A program made the translations under genes and the position numbers. From Exiguobacterium sp. J17977 (GTDB lineage Bacteria > Bacillota > Bacilli > Exiguobacteriales > Exiguobacteriaceae): 64,000 nucleotides of DNA. Position 1 is the first letter of the stretch. Each line of letters opens with the position of its first letter. The DNA lies in assembly GCF_018616375.1 (NCBI RefSeq), contig NZ_JAEQBB010000004.1:124001-188000 (forward strand), read 5' to 3'. The notes beneath the pieces are model-generated. The model was not told the DNA's origin, ran no database searches, and saw only the letters and a program-made list of their open reading frames with translations. Positions 1-8,813 of the stretch are shown piece after piece.

Positions 1-9
1 CCCGTTTTT

Positions 10-387
10 TTATGAAAATTTATTTAATCGCGCATCCCATTCCTGGTCGAAGCGTCGCATATCGGCTTCGATGTCGTCGAGAATCGGTTCGAGGTTTTCA
101 ATCTCGTTCGTCTCCCCAGCCATTTCGAGCTGATGGAACCGTGCAGCCGTCTCGTCGAGTCCGACCGAATAAGAGGCCCCTTTCAACAAGTGGGCGAGCT
201 GTTCGATTTGTTCGTGGTCCCGTTCCGTCACCATGCGTCTCAATTCAGGGAATTTCGCCTCGAATTGGCGGATATATGTCTCGGCAATCTTTTTTAAGAA
301 ATCTTTATTTCCGCTAGCGATTTGATGGAGCTCCGCCAACTTTTCTTCGTTAAACAGAGCATTATGGGGTGTTTGTGACAACTCCAT
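10..387 (-). CDS. Orphan HPt (histidine phosphotransfer) domain protein
   Basis: This 125-residue protein is a single HPt domain. The phosphorylatable histidine lies in the motif AHLLKGAS (about residues 66-73), followed by SVGL, as in phosphorelay HPt four-helix bundles. HPt proteins pass phosphate between receiver domains in the cytoplasm. The start is an ATG preceded by AAAGGAGGG. No histidine kinase is nearby, but a receiver-PP2C phosphatase gene on the same strand lies 1.1 kb upstream, beyond corA, so the two could belong to one signalling route; that link is inference. The 3' end lies ten bases from the window edge, so its terminator is not visible. Confidence 0.85.
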   Translation of the reverse strand: MELSQTPHNALFNEEKLAELHQIASGNKDFLKKIAETYIRQFEAKFPELRRMVTERDHEQIEQLAHLLKGASYSVGLDETAARFHQLEMAGETNEIENLEPILDDIEADMRRFDQEWDARLNKFS

Positions 388-471
388 CCCTCCTTTACCT
401 CAATCCTACTAACATTCCTACCCACTGTAGCATGTTTTCGAGAAAAAACAAAAAAACTCCTCTTTTTCCGA

Positions 472-500
472 TTGCACTCTCCCAGTCGCCTACCTATAAT
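472..500 (+). promoter_or_regulatory. Sigma-A promoter of corA
   Basis: TTGCAC at 472-477 and TATAAT at 495-500 are separated by 17 bases. The corA start codon follows 28 bases after the -10 box. The spacing and the perfect -10 make this a confident housekeeping promoter. It also sits divergently beside the HPt gene. Confidence 0.85.
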
Positions 501-528
501 TAGGTTGAGCTAAGGTAGGAGGAACATT

Positions 529-1464
529 ATGCTAACGATTTACCGTACCGACGCATCTGGGCGTGTCGACGAAATCGAAGATTTTGACAAAGGGAGCTGG
601 ATCCAACTCGTCAATCCGACGAAAGATGAGGCCGATCAAGTCATCGCCGCCTCCGGCATTCCTGAAGATTTCGTCTACGACCCGCTTGATATTGAAGAAA
701 AACCGCGATTTGAAAAAGATGATGAGGGTCTCCTCATGATTATCGACGTCCCATATGTCGAAGAAGACGACACGGGACGCACCTACAATACGATTCCACT
801 CGGTATCATCGTCACGGGGCGACATTTCATCACCGTTTGTTCGCGTGACCTTGACGTGCTCAACTTGTTCGCCAACGGAAAAGCCCGTCTGTTCCGGACG
901 AACTATCGGAGCCGGTTCGTCTTCCAGATTTTGCACCGAGTCAGCATGACGTATTTGCGCTTCCTTCGCCAAATCGATCGGCGCATGGACGAGCTCGAGC
1001 AAGAGTTGCAACGTTCGATGCGAAATCAGGAAATCTTTCAATTGATGAACTTACAGAAGTCGCTCGTCTACTTCATGACGTCGCTCAAAGCGAACGACAG
1101 CGTCCTCGACCGCATCGTCAAGACACCGAGTCTCGAGAAGCACGAGGAAGACGAGGAACTGCTCGAGGACGTGTTCGTCGAGCACCGCCAGGCGATGGAG
1201 ATGGCGTCGATTTATAACGATATCATCAGCATCAAGATGGACGCCTTCGGTTCGATTATCTCGAACAACGTCAACTTCGTGATGAAGTTCTTGGCTTCGA
1301 TCACGATTGTACTCAGTATCCCGACGATGATTTCCGGGATATTCGGGATGAACGTCCAAGTGCCGTGGGAAGGCCAACCAATCGGCTTCGTGTTCGCCAT
1401 CACGATGATGATCGGATTCTCAAGCCTCGCGTTTTACATTTTGTGGCGCAAACGATATTTCTAA
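529..1464 (+). CDS. corA: CorA-family magnesium/divalent cation transporter
   Basis: A 311-residue CorA family channel. It has a long acidic, helical cytoplasmic N-terminal part (residues 1 to about 245) and two C-terminal membrane segments (about 250-305). The first segment ends in the family signature GMN (in IFGMNV), and the protein ends in basic residues, as expected for a cytoplasmic C terminus. CorA forms pentamers that import Mg2+ and sometimes Co2+ or Ni2+. The start is an ATG behind GTAGGAGG. It is a single-gene unit between its own promoter and a bidirectional terminator. The exact ion cannot be told from sequence alone. Confidence 0.93.
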   Translation: MLTIYRTDASGRVDEIEDFDKGSWIQLVNPTKDEADQVIAASGIPEDFVYDPLDIEEKPRFEKDDEGLLMIIDVPYVEEDDTGRTYNTIPLGIIVTGRHFITVCSRDLDVLNLFANGKARLFRTNYRSRFVFQILHRVSMTYLRFLRQIDRRMDELEQELQRSMRNQEIFQLMNLQKSLVYFMTSLKANDSVLDRIVKTPSLEKHEEDEELLEDVFVEHRQAMEMASIYNDIISIKMDAFGSIISNNVNFVMKFLASITIVLSIPTMISGIFGMNVQVPWEGQPIGFVFAITMMIGFSSLAFYILWRKRYF

Positions 1465-1468
1465 AAAA

Positions 1469-1505
1469 AGATGGTGTTGCCCGTTGGGGCGACACCATCT
1501 TTTTA
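1469..1505. terminator. Bidirectional terminator between corA and the PP2C gene
   Basis: A long stem (GATGGTGT.. with ..ACACCATC) is flanked by A7 on the left and T5 on the right. It can therefore stop corA on the plus strand and the converging phosphatase gene on the minus strand. Confidence 0.85.
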
Positions 1506-2615
1506 CATCAATTTGACCGTGACGAGACACAAGTCATCATCAATCTCGATTTTCGGAACGAGCTGTTCGGCCACGTGACGGGCGTAGTCAAGCCCGTAAG
1601 AAGCGACGTCCTTCTCGAGCCAACGGATGCCGTCGTCGATGTCTTTGCTGTAACATTCCATCAATCCGTCCGTATACATATGCATCGTCATCCCCGGTTC
1701 GATGTCGACGACGTTTGACTCAAAATTCGGCTCCTCGAACATGCCGACCGGGACACCGGTCGTCTCAAGACGAGTCACGCCCGAGTCCGACGTCACGATG
1801 ACCGGCGGGTGACCGGCGTTGACGTACTCGATTTGCCGTTTCGTCGTGTCGATATAACAATAGACGGCCGTGAAATAGCTCTGCATGTCCTCTCCCGAGA
1901 ACAAGAATGTCATCTGACGGTTCAACTCACTCATCACATCTACCGGATATTGGACGTTGCTGACGAGACCGGGCAAAATCGAGCGGATGCCCATCGTAAT
2001 CAACGCCGATGAGACACCGTGCCCCATCACATCGAAGATGATGACGCCGTAGCGGTCAGGGGCGACCTGGAACCAGGCGTACATGTCCCCAGCCAGTTTT
2101 TTGGACGGCAAGTATAGCGCCCGGACGTCAATCTCATCGTTGCTGATGGGCGGGGTCAACGCGCTCTGTTGAATCTTTTGCGCGAGATCGAGGTCGTATT
2201 GCAGCCGCGCCTCATATTTTTTCCGTTCGTCGACGGCCGCTTTATACCGGAGTGCGGAGCGGATTCGCGCGAGCAGTTCTGTGATTTTTATCGGTTTGGT
2301 CGTATAGTCGGACGCTTCGGCGTCGAGTCCTTCCGCGATCTGTTTTTCCTCGGTGCGACCCGAGACCATAATGACGGGAAGCTCTTCATAGCCGCTCATC
2401 TGTCGAATCCGTTTGCACGTCTCGATTCCAGAGATGCCTGGCATCTCGACATCAAGCAGGACAAGGTCGTATAGCGACGGGGCTTGCGGGTCCATCAGGA
2501 GCGCGAGCGCATCTTCACCACTCGAGACCGAAATCGTCTCATAATCATGTTGATGCAATAATTGTTCGAGAACCATCGTATTGACCGGTTCGTCGTCCAC
2601 AATCAGAATCGCCAT
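1503..2615 (-). CDS. Response regulator receiver - SpoIIE/RsbU-type PP2C phosphatase
   Basis: This 370-residue protein fuses two modules. An N-terminal receiver domain (about 1-120) has the acidic pair VDDE, the phospho-acceptor Asp in LLDVEMPG and the Lys in TTKP. After a short coiled linker, a PPM/SpoIIE phosphatase (about 165-370) has the metal-binding aspartates in GDMY, DVMGHG, MYTDG and DDDL. Such proteins dephosphorylate anti-anti-sigma factors in partner-switching pathways, gated by phosphorylation of the receiver. The start is taken as the second ATG (2615), six bases after AGGGATG; the ATG at 2621 has no room for a ribosome binding site. The orphan HPt protein at 10-387 is a possible phospho-donor (inference). 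Confidence 0.88.
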   Translation of the reverse strand: MAILIVDDEPVNTMVLEQLLHQHDYETISVSSGEDALALLMDPQAPSLYDLVLLDVEMPGISGIETCKRIRQMSGYEELPVIMVSGRTEEKQIAEGLDAEASDYTTKPIKITELLARIRSALRYKAAVDERKKYEARLQYDLDLAQKIQQSALTPPISNDEIDVRALYLPSKKLAGDMYAWFQVAPDRYGVIIFDVMGHGVSSALITMGIRSILPGLVSNVQYPVDVMSELNRQMTFLFSGEDMQSYFTAVYCYIDTTKRQIEYVNAGHPPVIVTSDSGVTRLETTGVPVGMFEEPNFESNVVDIEPGMTMHMYTDGLMECYSKDIDDGIRWLEKDVASYGLDYARHVAEQLVPKIEIDDDLCLVTVKLM

Positions 2616-2776
2616 AGTCATCCCTACTTTCTCTGTCAGTGTTCTTCTATACGTTATTGTATCATATCTAATCGTTTCATTAGGTATTTCAATGCTGTGA
2701 CAGTTCGATGTGGTTCAAAGATGGAGAATCTCGTCTGTTTTTGGCATACTAGAAGTACGAAAGCGAGGAATGCCGC

Positions 2777-2944
2777 ATGGGATGGATATTCGCTGTGAGC
2801 GGTTTGATTATCTTGCTCGTCTTGATTGCTTCAATCGTCGTCATTCAAAAAGGGTATGCCTATAAAGATAACAAAGACGACATCGTGCTCGATTACGATG
2901 AGATCAATCGCCGCATCACTGAAGAAGAACAGCAGAAAAAATAG
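2777..2944 (+). CDS. Small single-pass membrane protein (55 aa), unknown
   Basis: A short ORF starts with ATG at 2777 behind GCGAGGAA. It encodes 55 residues: a hydrophobic segment (about residues 4-23, with ISILLV-type composition) followed by a charged tail rich in Lys, Asp and Glu and ending in QQKK. The gene sits between the phosphatase gene and topB and is closed by its own hairpin terminator, which argues that it is real. The layout is that of a membrane-anchored small protein with a cytoplasmic tail. I do not recognise a family and give no function. Confidence 0.6.
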   Translation: MGWIFAVSGLIILLVLIASIVVIQKGYAYKDNKDDIVLDYDEINRRITEEEQQKK

Positions 2945-2972
2945 AGCCATCGGCGGATGGCTCTATTTTTTA
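2943..2972. terminator. Terminator between the 55-aa gene and topB
   Basis: AGAGCCATC and GATGGCTCT pair around a GGCG loop and are followed by ATTTTTT. The hairpin ends the small plus-strand gene and lies at the 3' end of the converging topB. Confidence 0.8.
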
Positions 2973-5096
2973 TTTGAATTCGAACCGAAGCGCCCCTTTT
3001 TCAAGGTAAAGCGCGGCCTCGAACGTCTTGTCCCCTTTTTTGAACGTGTGCACGTTCGATTGTCCGCCGTTGATCATCTGTTTCAGCTCATCCTTGGCAA
3101 TCCCGACACCGAGCACTTGCTTCGACATCGTAAACTTGCACCCTTCGCGATAACCGCTACAACCAATGAACTTCGGATGCTCGACAAGTCCCTTGCCGCA
3201 ACTCGGACAGACGCCGAACGAGGCTTTCGGCCGTGACGCCGCTTTTTTCCCGAAGCGTCGTGCCTCAATCGTGTAACCTTCCGGATTCGCCGTCTCGACG
3301 CGCGCTTTCGCTTCTTCGACGATGTGAATCGACATCTTTTTCGCCTGGTCGATGAATTCGGCGGCCGAAGCTGAGGCCTGTCCGATCTCGTTCAGGCGCT
3401 TCTCCCATTTTGCGGTCATGGCCGGCGAGGCGAGGATGCTGTCGCCGAGCACGTCAATCAACAGACGCCCCTTGTCGGTCGGGACGAGCTCTTTCTTTTG
3501 CAGGTCGACATAACCCCGCTTCTTCAATCCGTCGATAATATTGGCCCGCGTCGCCTCGGTGCCGAGCCCTTCGACCTCTTTCATGATGTGAATCAATTCC
3601 TCATCGTCGAGCTGTTTTCCGGCGACTTTCATCGCCATGATGAGCGCGCCTTCGGTATACCGTTTCGGCGGTTCCGTCTGTTTCGACAACACTTCGACTT
3701 TCTTTTCCGTCAATGGTTCTCCACATGTGAGCGCCGGGAGTTCGACGTCTTTGGACTTCATCTCGACGACTTGACGATAGCCCGGACTGACGACGACCGT
3801 CCCCTTTGCCCGGTACAAATCGTCCCCGTCCATAAGGTCGACCGTCGTTTTCTCAAGTTTGGCCGGTGGGGCGAAAGCAGCGAGAAAACGCCGATTGATT
3901 AAATCGTATAGCTTCGCCTCGTCCCCACTGAGTCGGGCCACATCCCCGCACGCCTCGGTCGGGATGATCGCATAGTGATCACTGACCTTTTTCGCGTTGA
4001 CGTAGCGGCTGTTCCGGGACGGATTCTCGGTCAACACGTCCTTCAGTCCGGCGTATGCTGCAGACTTCAATAGGCGAGCTTTCGTCTGCGGGAACAGCGT
4101 CGCCTCATCCGGTGTGACGAAACTCGAGTCGGTCCGCGGATAACTGATCCAGCCTTTCGTATATAGCTTTTGGGCGATGTCGAGCGTCTTCTTCGCCCCG
4201 AAGCCGAATCGCTTGCCGGCCTCGGCCTGCAGACCCGATAAGCTGAACCAGAACGGCGGGTGTTCCGTCTTGTCTTCCTTGTCAATGGAATGGACGACGG
4301 CTGTCCCGCTTGCCCGGTCGACGACGGCGTCGGCTTGTTCGCGCGTCTTCAGTTTCGTCGTCTTTCCGAGCGTGTATTTCGCTTTGAACGTGCCACGTCC
4401 TTTTTGGAGCGTCGCCTCGACCTCGAAATACGGTTCCGGGACGAACTGTTTAATCTCGCGTTCGCGATTGACGATCAATGCGAGCGTCGGTGTTTGGACA
4501 CGACCGAGCGAGAATACGTCTTCGATGCCAATCGTCTTCAATAGCGTCGTATACGCGCGGGAAGCGTTCATACCGACGAGCCAGTCTGCGCAGGCGCGAC
4601 TCATCGCCTCGTGATAGTACGGGACCGTCTGGTCGCCCGGCAATAGCGCGGCGAAACCACGGTCGACCGCCTGCTCGGTCAAACTCGAAATCCATAGGCG
4701 CGACAACGGTTTTTGATTGCCGGCGAGCCGTAAAATGAGCCGCACGATGGCTTCCCCTTCCCGCTCGGCATCGGACGCGATGATGACGTCGGTGATGGAT
4801 CGGTCGTGTAACCACTTCTTGATCGTCTGGAACGGTTTGGACTTGCCTTTCGAGATGCGATAGTCGAATCGGTCCGGGACAATCGGGAGTGACTCATATT
4901 TCCATGACTTCCATTCCGGCTTATAGTGGGACGGTTCTTGAAGTTCGCATAAGTGACCGACCGCCCAGACGACGATGGCGCCTTCCGGGAACCGGGCACA
5001 AGATGAAATTTCAATCTCGTCTTTTTTCTTTTTTGAAGGATACGGCGCAGCCAGTTTTTGAGCTTGCGACGGTTTCTCCGCAATGATTAATCTCAT
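2970..5096 (-). CDS. topB: DNA topoisomerase III (type IA)
   Basis: A 708-residue type IA topoisomerase that relaxes negative supercoils and decatenates DNA. The N-terminal TOPRIM domain has the family Glu in AEKPSQ and the acidic triad in DAEREGE. The catalytic tyrosine is in ISYPRTDS (about residue 300). A C-terminal zinc-ribbon-like segment has CPSC, then two further cysteines before FTMSK. The start was moved to the ATG at 5096, giving MRLIIAEKPS as in B. subtilis TopB; an upstream extension of 16 residues has no family support. It faces the small gene at 2777 tail to tail and is divergent from the DMT exporter. Confidence 0.95.
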   Translation of the reverse strand: MRLIIAEKPSQAQKLAAPYPSKKKKDEIEISSCARFPEGAIVVWAVGHLCELQEPSHYKPEWKSWKYESLPIVPDRFDYRISKGKSKPFQTIKKWLHDRSITDVIIASDAEREGEAIVRLILRLAGNQKPLSRLWISSLTEQAVDRGFAALLPGDQTVPYYHEAMSRACADWLVGMNASRAYTTLLKTIGIEDVFSLGRVQTPTLALIVNREREIKQFVPEPYFEVEATLQKGRGTFKAKYTLGKTTKLKTREQADAVVDRASGTAVVHSIDKEDKTEHPPFWFSLSGLQAEAGKRFGFGAKKTLDIAQKLYTKGWISYPRTDSSFVTPDEATLFPQTKARLLKSAAYAGLKDVLTENPSRNSRYVNAKKVSDHYAIIPTEACGDVARLSGDEAKLYDLINRRFLAAFAPPAKLEKTTVDLMDGDDLYRAKGTVVVSPGYRQVVEMKSKDVELPALTCGEPLTEKKVEVLSKQTEPPKRYTEGALIMAMKVAGKQLDDEELIHIMKEVEGLGTEATRANIIDGLKKRGYVDLQKKELVPTDKGRLLIDVLGDSILASPAMTAKWEKRLNEIGQASASAAEFIDQAKKMSIHIVEEAKARVETANPEGYTIEARRFGKKAASRPKASFGVCPSCGKGLVEHPKFIGCSGYREGCKFTMSKQVLGVGIAKDELKQMINGGQSNVHTFKKGDKTFEAALYLEKGALRFEFK

Positions 5097-5222
5097 AGGA
5101 TCCCTACTTTCAAAGTCATCCGAAATCTCTTGTCGGAACGACACTTTCGAGAAAGAATGTATTTTCTTATCTATTCTATAATATCATTAGAAGAGTATGT
5201 ACAACAAAAAGGGGGATGTCTC

Positions 5223-6092
5223 TTGTCTTATCTTATCTTATTCGCCGCCGTCTTTTTCTTATCGACGAGCGTCTTGTTCGTCAAATGGACGTCCGCACCG
5301 GCCGAGACGGCCGCGTTTTACCGCATGCTCATCACTTGTCTGATGTTGTTGCCCTTCGTCGACTTCAAGTCACTCCTCGGGACACGTCTCATGACGCGGT
5401 ACGCCTTGTTGCTCAGCGGGACGTTGCTCGCGTTTCATTTTTGGCTCTGGTTTTTATCGCTCGATTATACAACCGTCGCCAGCTCGACCCTATTCGTCAC
5501 CTCGAGCCCGATTTTTGTCTTAATCGGAAACGCCTTGATTTTTAAAAAGAATCCGACCCGTAAAGGCTTGGCCTTCGCGCTCATCGCTGTCATGGGCGGC
5601 ATGCTTGTCGCGGCCGGCGACATTCAACTCGGACGTGAAGCGTTATTCGGCGACTTGCTCGCCTTAATCGCCGCGCTGCTCATTGCCGGCTATTGGCTTG
5701 TCGGTCAACACGTCCGGACCGAGATGAACACGAATACATATTCGTTCAGCGTCTATCTCGTCGCCGCGGTCGTTCTCTGTTTCATGCTCCTCGTCCGGGG
5801 GACGACGTTCACCGCGTTCGAATCGGTCAACTGGTGGTACTTCCTCGCCCTTGCCTTCTTCCCGACGATTTTAGGGCATAACTTGTTCAACTATGCGCTC
5901 GCCCGTGTCAGTGCGACCGTCGTCAGCATCACGATTCTAGGGGAAGCGCTATGGGGCATGCTATTCGGATTCGTCTTCTTCGAAGAACGCCTCGGCGTCA
6001 TGCAATGGATTGGTGCGGCCGTCCTGCTCGGCGGGATTTACTTATTCCTAAAAGAAGACGCCCGCTCTACAAGAACGGACGTCGCTTCATAA
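5223..6092 (+). CDS. EamA/DMT-superfamily transporter
   Basis: A 289-residue integral membrane protein with about ten hydrophobic segments arranged as two EamA repeats, as in drug/metabolite exporters of the RhaT/YdcZ type. The second repeat begins around residue 150 (GDLLALIAALLIAGYW). The chosen start is TTG at 5223, eight bases after AAAAAGGGGG; the longer frame from 5130 adds an unlikely charged leader. Substrate cannot be predicted. The last six bases overlap the end of the converging MATE gene, an unusually tight 3'-3' arrangement. Confidence 0.85.
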   Translation: MSYLILFAAVFFLSTSVLFVKWTSAPAETAAFYRMLITCLMLLPFVDFKSLLGTRLMTRYALLLSGTLLAFHFWLWFLSLDYTTVASSTLFVTSSPIFVLIGNALIFKKNPTRKGLAFALIAVMGGMLVAAGDIQLGREALFGDLLALIAALLIAGYWLVGQHVRTEMNTNTYSFSVYLVAAVVLCFMLLVRGTTFTAFESVNWWYFLALAFFPTILGHNLFNYALARVSATVVSITILGEALWGMLFGFVFFEERLGVMQWIGAAVLLGGIYLFLKEDARSTRTDVAS

Positions 6093-7469
6093 ATTGGTTG
6101 CCTTCGCTTCGACTTCGTCTTCAGACGGGCGGAACAATAACTTGCGGTCCCACACCGCCATGCCGACCGCCGTCAAAAAGGTCATCGCATCAGCGATTGG
6201 AAACGCGAGCCACACCCCGAATACGCCGAAGAAGTTCGGCAAGATGAACACGAGCGGAATCGTATAGAGCGTTTGCCGCGACAGCGACAAGAACATCGCG
6301 ACCCGAGCCTTACCGAGTGATTGATAGATGCCGTTGACGAGCATTTGGACGCTCGGGAGGAACGAGACGGCGAACAACACATGAATCGCCGTCACACCAC
6401 CGGTAATCAAGTTGGCGTCGGTCGTAAACATACGCATCAGCTGTTCTGGAATCAATTGGAGCGTCAACCAGATGATGACGGCGATGGCGATTCCGGCCCG
6501 CATTGCCGTCCAAATCGTCTCTCGCATCCGGTCAAATTGTTTGGCCCCAAAATTGTAGCCGACAATCGGCTGCATGCCTTGAACGATGCCCATGATCGGC
6601 ATGCCGACGAGCGCCATGAATTTATTGATGATCGCGAAGATGGCAAGTTCCTCGGTGCCCCCATACGTTCCGAGCATGACGTTGACCCCGACGAATAAAA
6701 TTGACTGCGACACCATCATGATGAACGAAGACGACCCAATCGCCATAATCTCTTTCAACTCGCCAAACCGCAATCGAAATTTCCGCCATTGGAAATCGAG
6801 CTCGGTGCGGCGATTTTTTGCGAAGAAGAAACGGAGCATGAGCACCGACCCGACGACTTGGGCGAGCGCCGTCGACCAAGCCGCCCCGTAAATGCCCCAA
6901 CCGAACGTGAAGATGAACAGCGGCGTCGTCACCAAGTTGACGACGACGGTCGTGAGCATGACCTTCATCTGATAGGGCGCCTGCCCCTCGGCGCGCACCA
7001 TCGCGCTCGCCGCAAGCGTGAACATGAAGAACGGCGAGCTGATGAGCACGACCGATAAGTATTGTCGACTCAATTCCATGATGGCCGACGTCGCACCGAA
7101 CACTTTCAAGATGTCATCGAGCATGAAAAAGGCGGAACTGACCGCGAAGGCGGCGAACACGCCGACGAGGACGAGCACGTTCAGAAACGTGACAGCAGCC
7201 CCGGCATCGTCGCCTTTACCGAGTTTTCGTGAACTGATGGACGCCCCGCCCAATCCGACCGCACTCGAGACGGCCATGAGAATCATTTGAATCGGGAACG
7301 CAATCCCGATGGCGGCCACGGCGGATGCCCCGATACCGCGGGCGACGAAGATTGTATCAATGATATTGTACAGTGCCGTCACCAACATCCCGATCATCGC
7401 CGGTAGCGACAGCTTGAACAGCAGGCGTCCGATTGGGTCGGTCCGGAGCTGCTCCGTATTTTGATTCAT
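6087..7469 (-). CDS. MATE-family multidrug/cation antiporter
   Basis: A 460-residue membrane protein with 12 predicted hydrophobic segments in two related halves. The N-terminal half starts PIGRLLFKLSLPAMIGML and has a following IIDTIFVARGIG, typical of MATE exporters (MepA/DinF-like branch). Such proteins export cationic compounds in exchange for H+ or Na+. ATG start behind AAAGGGGATG. It is transcribed alone after the two U32 genes. The actual substrate and coupling ion are not determinable here. Confidence 0.92.
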   Translation of the reverse strand: MNQNTEQLRTDPIGRLLFKLSLPAMIGMLVTALYNIIDTIFVARGIGASAVAAIGIAFPIQMILMAVSSAVGLGGASISSRKLGKGDDAGAAVTFLNVLVLVGVFAAFAVSSAFFMLDDILKVFGATSAIMELSRQYLSVVLISSPFFMFTLAASAMVRAEGQAPYQMKVMLTTVVVNLVTTPLFIFTFGWGIYGAAWSTALAQVVGSVLMLRFFFAKNRRTELDFQWRKFRLRFGELKEIMAIGSSSFIMMVSQSILFVGVNVMLGTYGGTEELAIFAIINKFMALVGMPIMGIVQGMQPIVGYNFGAKQFDRMRETIWTAMRAGIAIAVIIWLTLQLIPEQLMRMFTTDANLITGGVTAIHVLFAVSFLPSVQMLVNGIYQSLGKARVAMFLSLSRQTLYTIPLVFILPNFFGVFGVWLAFPIADAMTFLTAVGMAVWDRKLLFRPSEDEVEAKATNL

Positions 7470-7550
7470 GCTTCCATCCCCTTTGTCGTCTATGTTAACA
7501 GGGTAGCAAGATTGGATGGAACGGTCGACTATGTTGTCTTGCCGGATGTG

Positions 7551-8804
7551 TCAGACTTGACTCGGCACGGGCGTGTTCACGGCACACGCTTTTCGCTTAC
7601 GCATGATGAAATCGGTCGCGACCGGTTGCTCGACCTTGACGCGCACCGTCATCATCGCCTGGTTCGCCGTCTCAATCACGGCTCCCATCTCATCGTATAG
7701 TTCATCAACCTTTTGCGTGAATCGCACAAAACCGGGCCCGAAGAACTCGACTTCTTCCCCGCGCCGGAAATGGTTCCGTTGCTCGAGTGTCGCCAGCTGT
7801 GTCGACGCATCATACGAGATGACGCGGGCCGCGAACGCATACTGTGGGATGACACGCGGTTTGCCGAACAGTTGCTCGTTTTCGGTTGGGACGCCGTAAT
7901 AGAACCCGGTCGCGAGTTCCCGTTGTGCCGCTTTCCAAATCTCTTCTTCCCAGGCCGGGTCGAACACGAAGCCATCAGGATCATCACAGTACGCATCGAT
8001 GACTTGCCGATAGACGTTACAGACTGTCGCCACGTAATGAATCGACTTCATCCGGCCCTCGATTTTCAAGCTGTCGACACCCGCCTCGACCAAATCTGGG
8101 ATATGGCGCACCATCGCCAAATCGACCGAGCTCATCGAGAACGGTTCCTCGTCGCGTGCCACCATCTCATCGGACAAGAGCTCGTCCGCCTCGAAGAAGC
8201 CATACTTCCAACGGCACGATTGGGCACAGCCACCCCGGTTCGCATCGCGGAGCGCCATGTGGTTCGATAGCGTGCAGCGACCCGAGTACGAGATACACAT
8301 CGCCCCGTGGACGAACGTCTCAATCTCGACATCGACTTGCCGTTTCATCTCCTTGATTTCTTCCATCGATACTTCGCGGGCGAGGACGATCCGCTCCAAT
8401 CCTTCCTCTTGCCAAAAGCGGAGCGTCTCATAGTTTGTCGCTGACGCCTGCGTCGACAAATGGACCGGCAGCCCAGGCGCCTCCGTGAGGCAGACCTCAA
8501 TCATGGCCGGGTCGGAGACGATGACGGCATCGATGCCGATATCGCGAAGCTGACAAAAGAACTCACCCGCACCTTCGATATCCCCTTCATGGGTGACCAT
8601 ATTCGCGGCGACATACACTTTTGCCCCGCGTGCATGGGCGAAGGCAACGCCTTCGGCCATCTCGTCATAACCGAAATTGCCGGCTCGCGAGCGGAGCCCA
8701 AACTGTTGTCCCCCGATAAAGACCGCATCGGCCCCATACAAAATCGCCATCTTCAATTTTTCTAAGTTGCCGGCCGGTGCTAATAATTCTGGACGTTTTT
8801 TCAT
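7551..8804 (-). CDS. trhP2: U32-family tRNA hydroxylation protein (YrrO/TrhP2-like)
   Basis: A 417-residue U32 'peptidase' family protein. It opens with the family signature PELLAPAGNLEKL and GADAVFIGG. A cysteine-rich stretch (residues about 170-195: CISYSGRC, then GCAQSCRW) is the conserved U32 cysteine motif. In B. subtilis the paralogous pair YrrN/YrrO (TrhP1/TrhP2) is needed for 5-hydroxyuridine at tRNA position 34, made from prephenate-dependent chemistry. The neighbouring gene is the shorter paralogue, nine bases upstream, so both are one operon. ATG behind GAGGGATTG. Confidence 0.9.
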   Translation of the reverse strand: MKKRPELLAPAGNLEKLKMAILYGADAVFIGGQQFGLRSRAGNFGYDEMAEGVAFAHARGAKVYVAANMVTHEGDIEGAGEFFCQLRDIGIDAVIVSDPAMIEVCLTEAPGLPVHLSTQASATNYETLRFWQEEGLERIVLAREVSMEEIKEMKRQVDVEIETFVHGAMCISYSGRCTLSNHMALRDANRGGCAQSCRWKYGFFEADELLSDEMVARDEEPFSMSSVDLAMVRHIPDLVEAGVDSLKIEGRMKSIHYVATVCNVYRQVIDAYCDDPDGFVFDPAWEEEIWKAAQRELATGFYYGVPTENEQLFGKPRVIPQYAFAARVISYDASTQLATLEQRNHFRRGEEVEFFGPGFVRFTQKVDELYDEMGAVIETANQAMMTVRVKVEQPVATDFIMRKRKACAVNTPVPSQV

Positions 8805-8813
8805 CTCAATCCC

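Noticed and set aside
2640-2700. Sigma-W or sigma-B promoter for the PP2C phosphatase gene
   Set aside because: A TGAAAC and a CGTATA are present on the minus strand but 20 bases apart, too far for ECF sigma factors; no sigma-B pattern found.
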